Below, one piece after another: positions 21,493 to 24,574 of a DNA stretch of 24,574 nt. A program made the translations under genes and the position numbers. Where the stretch lies: contig CAYFJO010000135.1 in NCBI GenBank assembly GCA_964343305.1, positions 1 to 24,574 on the forward strand, given 5' to 3'. This stretch comes from CAYFJO01 sp964343305. GTDB lineage: Bacteria; Planctomycetota; Planctomycetia; Pirellulales; Pirellulaceae. Positions within the stretch are counted from its first letter, which is position 1. Each line of letters begins with the position of its first letter. Under the pieces are notes generated by a model that was not told the DNA's origin, did no database searches, and was given only the letters and a program-made list of their open reading frames with translations.

Positions 21493-21501
21493 ATCATATC
21501 A
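21493..21501 (-). promoter_or_regulatory. Extended -10 candidate for the amidohydrolase gene
   Basis: On the minus strand TGATATGAT is a -10 (TATGAT, five of six) with the TGn extension. The start site would be about 60 bases before the ATG at 21426. A -35 is not evident. Confidence 0.35.
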
Positions 21502-21539
21502 CCTGACGGCCCACATTCGAGCTTTTCTCTCCACGTTAG

Positions 21540-21568
21540 TTGGATTGGGGTCGATTCCGGACTAAACT
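21540..21568 (+). promoter_or_regulatory. Candidate promoter for the sulfatase gene
   Basis: TTGGAT (21540-21545) and TAAACT (21563-21568) are separated by exactly 17 bases. Both match consensus only moderately. The implied leader is about 39 bases to the ATG at 21614, which has GAGG 7 bases upstream. Confidence 0.3.
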
Positions 21569-21613
21569 CATACGGTCGATTGATCCGTTTTCACTCCAAT
21601 CCGAGGTTATGAA

Positions 21614-23155
21614 ATGCGTTTGCGACTACTCTCCGTAGGATTTATTTTCGTTAGCTTATTCGGCGTACAAGCAAATGCGGCGGAATCCAAAGCCGATGTC
21701 CAACAACCAAACATCGTCTACATCCTGGCCGACGATTTAGGATATGGCGATGTCCGAGCGTTCAATCCCGGCGGAAAGATCGCTACTCCCAACATCGATC
21801 GACTGGCGAGCGGAGGCATGCGTTTCACCGACGCCCATTCCGGTTCCGCCGTTTGCACGCCGACGCGTTACGGCATCTTGACCGGCCGCTATTCTTGGCG
21901 AACTCGGCTCAAGTCGGGCGTGTGCTGGGGCTATTCCGTGCCGTTGATTGAAAAGGACCGATTAACGGTTGCATCGATGCTCAAGCAGCAAGGTTATCAA
22001 ACCGCTTGCATCGGCAAGTGGCATCTCGGATTGAAATGGGCGCTGCACGACGAAACGAAAACGCCCGGCGATAATCCAAACCACCCGTGGGACAATATCG
22101 ATTTCTCGAAACCAATTTCGTCGGGACCGAATCAAGTTGGCTTTGACTATTTCTTCGGCATCTCGGCATCGCTCGACATGCATCCGCACGTATACATCGA
22201 AAACGACCATGTTACGAGCGTCCCGACAAGAATCATCCCCGCTTCGGGCGGCAAAAAGTTCTGGCGCAAAGGACCGGTCGGCGACGACTTTAAACACATC
22301 GAAGTTCTCGACAAGCTGACCGAGAAGGCCGTGGATTACGTCCAATTGCAAACGAAGGACAAGCCGTTCTTTCTGTACTTCCCACTCCCGGCACCGCACA
22401 AGCCGATCATACCTGAAGAGCGGTTTCAAGACAAAAGCGGCTTGAATGAGTGGGGCGATTTTGTGATGCAAGTCGATTGGACGGTCGGCAAAGTCATGGA
22501 CGCGGTCGAAAAGAAGGGACTCACCGAGAACACACTGTTCGTTGTGACCAGTGACAACGGTGCCACGCCGGGTGCCGACTTTGGCACGCTAATCAGCAAA
22601 GGGCACGACCCAAGCCACGTCTACCGCGGTCACAAGGCAGACATCTTCGAAGGCGGCCATCGCGTCGCATTCGTTGCCCGCTGGCCTGCGGCCGTCAAAG
22701 CCGGATCGACCTGTGGCGAAACGATCTGTCATACCGACCTGTTGGCCACGGCCGCCGAGATTACGGGATTCGATCTGCCCGACAACGCGGCGGAAGATTC
22801 TGTGAGCATCGTGCCGTTGTTGAAACACACCACTCAGGAGGCCGTTCGAGACGCCACTGTTCATCACTCGGTCAATGGTTCCTTCGCGATCCGACAGGGA
22901 AAATGGAAATTGATCCTGTGTCCAGGCTCCGGCGGATGGAGCAACCCCAGACCACCACAAGCAAAGCAGCAGAAGCTGCCCAGCGTTCAACTGTACGATC
23001 TCACCGCGGACATTGCCGAGACGAAAAACTTGCAAGGTGAACAGTCCGAAGTTGTCGAGCAATTGACGGCCCTGCTGCAACACTACGTCAAGCTTGGGCG
23101 CAGCACTCCTGGCAAACCGCAACCAAACGTTGGGACGATCAACATCTTCAAGTGA
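21614..23155 (+). CDS. Secreted arylsulfatase (formylglycine-type sulfatase)
   Basis: A 513-residue type I sulfatase predicted to hydrolyse sulfate esters in the periplasm or outside the cell. The signal peptide is RLLSVGFIFVSLFGVQANA. Motifs in order are the metal aspartates ADDLGYGDV near residue 40, the sulfatase signature C81-T-P-T-R with TGR following (C81 is the expected formylglycine precursor), GKWHLG (K135, H137), PLPAPHKPI, and SDNGATPG in the metal-ligand region. The tail VQLYDLTADIAETKNL is the usual sulfatase end. The cysteine type requires a maturation enzyme elsewhere in the genome. The ATG at 21614 has GAGG 7 bases upstream. Planctomycetes carry many such enzymes for sulfated polysaccharides; the particular substrate is not visible. 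Confidence 0.93.
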   Translation: MRLRLLSVGFIFVSLFGVQANAAESKADVQQPNIVYILADDLGYGDVRAFNPGGKIATPNIDRLASGGMRFTDAHSGSAVCTPTRYGILTGRYSWRTRLKSGVCWGYSVPLIEKDRLTVASMLKQQGYQTACIGKWHLGLKWALHDETKTPGDNPNHPWDNIDFSKPISSGPNQVGFDYFFGISASLDMHPHVYIENDHVTSVPTRIIPASGGKKFWRKGPVGDDFKHIEVLDKLTEKAVDYVQLQTKDKPFFLYFPLPAPHKPIIPEERFQDKSGLNEWGDFVMQVDWTVGKVMDAVEKKGLTENTLFVVTSDNGATPGADFGTLISKGHDPSHVYRGHKADIFEGGHRVAFVARWPAAVKAGSTCGETICHTDLLATAAEITGFDLPDNAAEDSVSIVPLLKHTTQEAVRDATVHHSVNGSFAIRQGKWKLILCPGSGGWSNPRPPQAKQQKLPSVQLYDLTADIAETKNLQGEQSEVVEQLTALLQHYVKLGRSTPGKPQPNVGTINIFK

Positions 23156-23169
23156 GTTTCTGCGGTCCG

Positions 23170-23190
23170 GGACGGTTTGAAAAACCGTCC
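23170..23190. repeat. 21-bp palindrome, copy 2 (GGACGG-type)
   Basis: GGACGGTTT / AAACCGTCC form a perfect 9-bp stem with a 3-base GAA loop. It lies between the convergent 3' ends of the sulfatase and fliG genes. Arms and loop size match the palindrome at 78-98, differing at one base pair of the stem. Confidence 0.65.
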
Positions 23191-23199
23191 TACGGCCAC

Positions 23200-24201
23200 C
23201 TAATCCACAAATTCATCTTCGCCCGATTCGCCGCCGATCGTGATTTCGCCCGCGTCTTCGAGACGGCGGACGACGTCGACGATCTGCTGTTGAACGGATT
23301 CGACTTCGGAGACGCGCACGGGCCCGAGGTAGTCGATTTCTTCGCTGAGCATTTGGGCGGCGCGTTGGGACATGTTGCCCAGGATCTTGTCTTTCATGTC
23401 TTCGCTGGCACCCTTCAGTGCCATTGCCCATTGGGCCGTCTCGACGTTCTTGAGCAGCGATTGGATGTCTTTGGCTTGCAATTTCGTGATGTCTTCGAAG
23501 ACGAACATCAAGCGACGGATTTCTTCGACCAGATCGGGGTCTTCCTGGGCGAGATTCTCCAGCAAAGCTCGTTCCGTGGCCCGGTCGCTGACGTTGAGGA
23601 TTTCGGCGACGCTCGGAACGCCGCCGGCGTTTTCGTACGATTGCCCGACAACGTTGGACATGCGACTTTTCAAACCACGTTCAACTTCGCTGATCACGTC
23701 CGGGCTGGTCTGGCCCATGTTGGCGATGCGGCGAACCACATCCATCTGCCGTTCGCTCGTCAAGCCCGCGATGATCTCGGAGCCGAACGACGCGGGCAAA
23801 TGGGATAGGATCAGAGCAATGGTCTGCGGGTGTTCATCGGTGAGAAAGGTGTGCAAATTCTGCGGATCAATTTTCTTAAGGAAACCAAACGGAAGTGCTT
23901 CGACTGAGTGCAGCACATTTTCGAGAGCCTCCGTCGCCTTGTTTCCCAAAGCCTTCTGTAACAGGTTCTTGGCCAAATCGAGACCGCCAGTTCCGGCGCC
24001 CAGCGCGTTGGGATTTTCATCCGTGAATTCATGGATCACCGATTCTTGTTCGTCGCTGTCCACGCGTCCCAGTTGGGCGATTTCGATCGAAACGGATTCG
24101 ACCTGCTTTGGCTCCAGACGGCTCATCACCGCTGCCGCTTCCTCTTCCGGAAGGCTCATCAGCAAAACGGCGGCTTTGCGCACATTGTCATTTTTGGCCA
24201 T
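23200..24201 (-). CDS. fliG: Flagellar motor switch protein FliG
   Basis: A 333-residue FliG, the rotor/C-ring protein that couples stator to rotor and sets rotation direction. The N domain starts NDNVRKAAVLLMSLPEEEAA. The middle domain has the classic EHPQTIALILSHLP motif near residue 125. The C-terminal torque domain contains LKGASEDMKDKILGNMSQRA and GPVRVSEVE. Compared with the E. coli torque residues, the lysine of LKGA and the arginines of SQRA and GPVR are kept, and the acidic DD pair is replaced by EE. Length matches the family. I take the ATG at 24201; a TTG six bases upstream is also in frame. No other flagellar gene is visible in the window, so the gene is isolated from a flagellar operon here. 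The gene on the right is on the same strand, separated by a repeat element. Confidence 0.95.
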   Translation of the reverse strand: MAKNDNVRKAAVLLMSLPEEEAAAVMSRLEPKQVESVSIEIAQLGRVDSDEQESVIHEFTDENPNALGAGTGGLDLAKNLLQKALGNKATEALENVLHSVEALPFGFLKKIDPQNLHTFLTDEHPQTIALILSHLPASFGSEIIAGLTSERQMDVVRRIANMGQTSPDVISEVERGLKSRMSNVVGQSYENAGGVPSVAEILNVSDRATERALLENLAQEDPDLVEEIRRLMFVFEDITKLQAKDIQSLLKNVETAQWAMALKGASEDMKDKILGNMSQRAAQMLSEEIDYLGPVRVSEVESVQQQIVDVVRRLEDAGEITIGGESGEDEFVD

Positions 24202-24324
24202 GATCAACTTGTCCCGATAAGACAGACAACGCGACGAGAACGGTTTCCGCGTCTTCGTCCAATATCGTCCGGAAGCGCGAGGAGAGTTTAGTTTATGGTG
24301 TGACGGACGCTAGCAGTGGCGATC

Positions 24325-24465
24325 GTAGGGTGTGTGAAGCATGGCTGGATCATTGCGGTGTGTTCCGCAAGCCGGTCTCTGTCCGTGGTGAAACTTCGTG
24401 AATTCTTGCGGGCGCTGCCGTGCGCAACACACCAAATCTTCAACGGCTTGCTGCACACACCCTAC
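24325..24465. repeat. 141-bp inverted-repeat element (MITE/REP-like)
   Basis: The two ends, GTAGGGTGTGTG at 24325-24336 and its complement CACACACCCTAC at 24454-24465, are perfect 12-bp inverted repeats. The similarity continues inward without gaps for about 45 bases, including AGCA and an internal GGTGTGTT / AACACACC pair, with about 31 of 45 positions matching. The whole unit can fold into one long imperfect hairpin. It carries no open frame. Its right end overlaps the stop codon of the neighbouring minus-strand gene. Confidence 0.6.
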
Positions 24466-24574
24466 TCATTGACGAGTTCGCAAATGCCCCATTGGCCGAA
24501 GTTTTCGTCGACGCCGATTCGCACATGCTGGGGGCGCGAGTCGAGCCGTTTTTCTAAATCGTCCAAGAGCCTAA
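24462..24574 (-). CDS. 3' end of an unidentified minus-strand gene (partial)
   Basis: The minus strand from the right edge is open and protein-like to a TAG at 24462-24464. It encodes RLLDDLEKRLDSRPQHVRIG and VDENFGQWGICELVNE, 36 residues before the stop, with strongly C/G-rich third codon positions like other genes here. The family is not recognised. The stop codon lies inside the right arm of the inverted-repeat element, so the repeat may have supplied or replaced the gene end. The gene begins outside the window. Confidence 0.6.
   Translation of the reverse strand, partial: RLLDDLEKRLDSRPQHVRIGVDENFGQWGICELVNE

Noticed and set aside
23152..23808. 218-codon plus-strand frame antisense to fliG
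   Set aside because: FliG on the minus strand is unmistakable; the antisense frame has no motif.
24262..24290. Sigma-28-like promoter (TAAA ... GACGATAT) upstream of fliG
   Set aside because: Spacing is two bases longer than the FliA consensus and the -10 has two mismatches; not convincing.
1..24574. tRNA, rRNA, CRISPR arrays, transposases, riboswitches
   Set aside because: None recognised by eye; no regularly spaced repeat array, no cloverleaf and no transposase motif was found.

Overview
The window looks like a chromosome segment of a planctomycete, probably Pirellulales or a relative. The evidence is the protein families: a DUF1080 3-keto-disaccharide hydrolase, Tat-exported Gfo/Idh/MocA oxidoreductase and amidohydrolase, a formylglycine sulfatase, DUF2330, a VIT-VWA protein, HEAT proteins, an SHD1-domain remnant, zinc-ribbon proteins and FliG. 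Genes sit on both strands in short units with long intergenic gaps. No tRNA, rRNA, CRISPR array, phage gene or transposase was seen.

Layout. (1) 1-4.5 kb: secreted sialidase (-), then DUF1080 hydrolase (+) and a secreted beta-propeller (+), ending in a strong intrinsic terminator at 4588-4619. A coding-like orphan frame lies at 2893-3093. (2) 4.8-12.4 kb, all minus: DUF2330 membrane protein, exported HEAT-repeat protein (overlapping starts/stops) and a 1,294-residue VIT-VWA protein that also carries STN/secretin-N-like domains. Both DUF2330 and VIT-VWA have a GRAAC-N16/17-CGTC motif about 80 bp before the start codon. Both the HEAT and VIT-VWA genes are followed by copies of the same ~62-bp direct repeat. 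This is the best candidate for an undescribed system: an extracytoplasmic, ECF-sigma-controlled envelope module. (3) 12.6-16.9 kb: Tat-exported Gfo/Idh/MocA protein (-), a zinc-ribbon protein with about 18 membrane segments (-), and a divergent small zinc-ribbon membrane protein (+). (4) 17.0-20.0 kb, plus: a SpoU/TrmH methyltransferase closely followed by a DUF58 protein, then a small double zinc-ribbon protein overlapped by a second SpoU/TrmH methyltransferase (TGATG). Two of these starts look leaderless. (5) 20.0-23.2 kb: a broken HEAT-SHD1 gene remnant, an amidohydrolase (-) with its own terminator, and a divergent sulfatase (+). (6) 23.2-24.6 kb: fliG (-), a 141-bp inverted-repeat element, and the 3' end of another minus-strand gene.

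How the genes work together. Sialidase, DUF1080 hydrolase, sulfatase, Gfo/Idh oxidoreductase, amidohydrolase and beta-propeller all suggest breakdown of sulfated, sialylated or oxidised glycans outside the cytoplasm, but they are dispersed and not one operon. The DUF2330/HEAT/VIT-VWA block suggests envelope surface or adhesion functions. The methyltransferases act on RNA. Product names rest on motif recognition by eye; nothing was searched.
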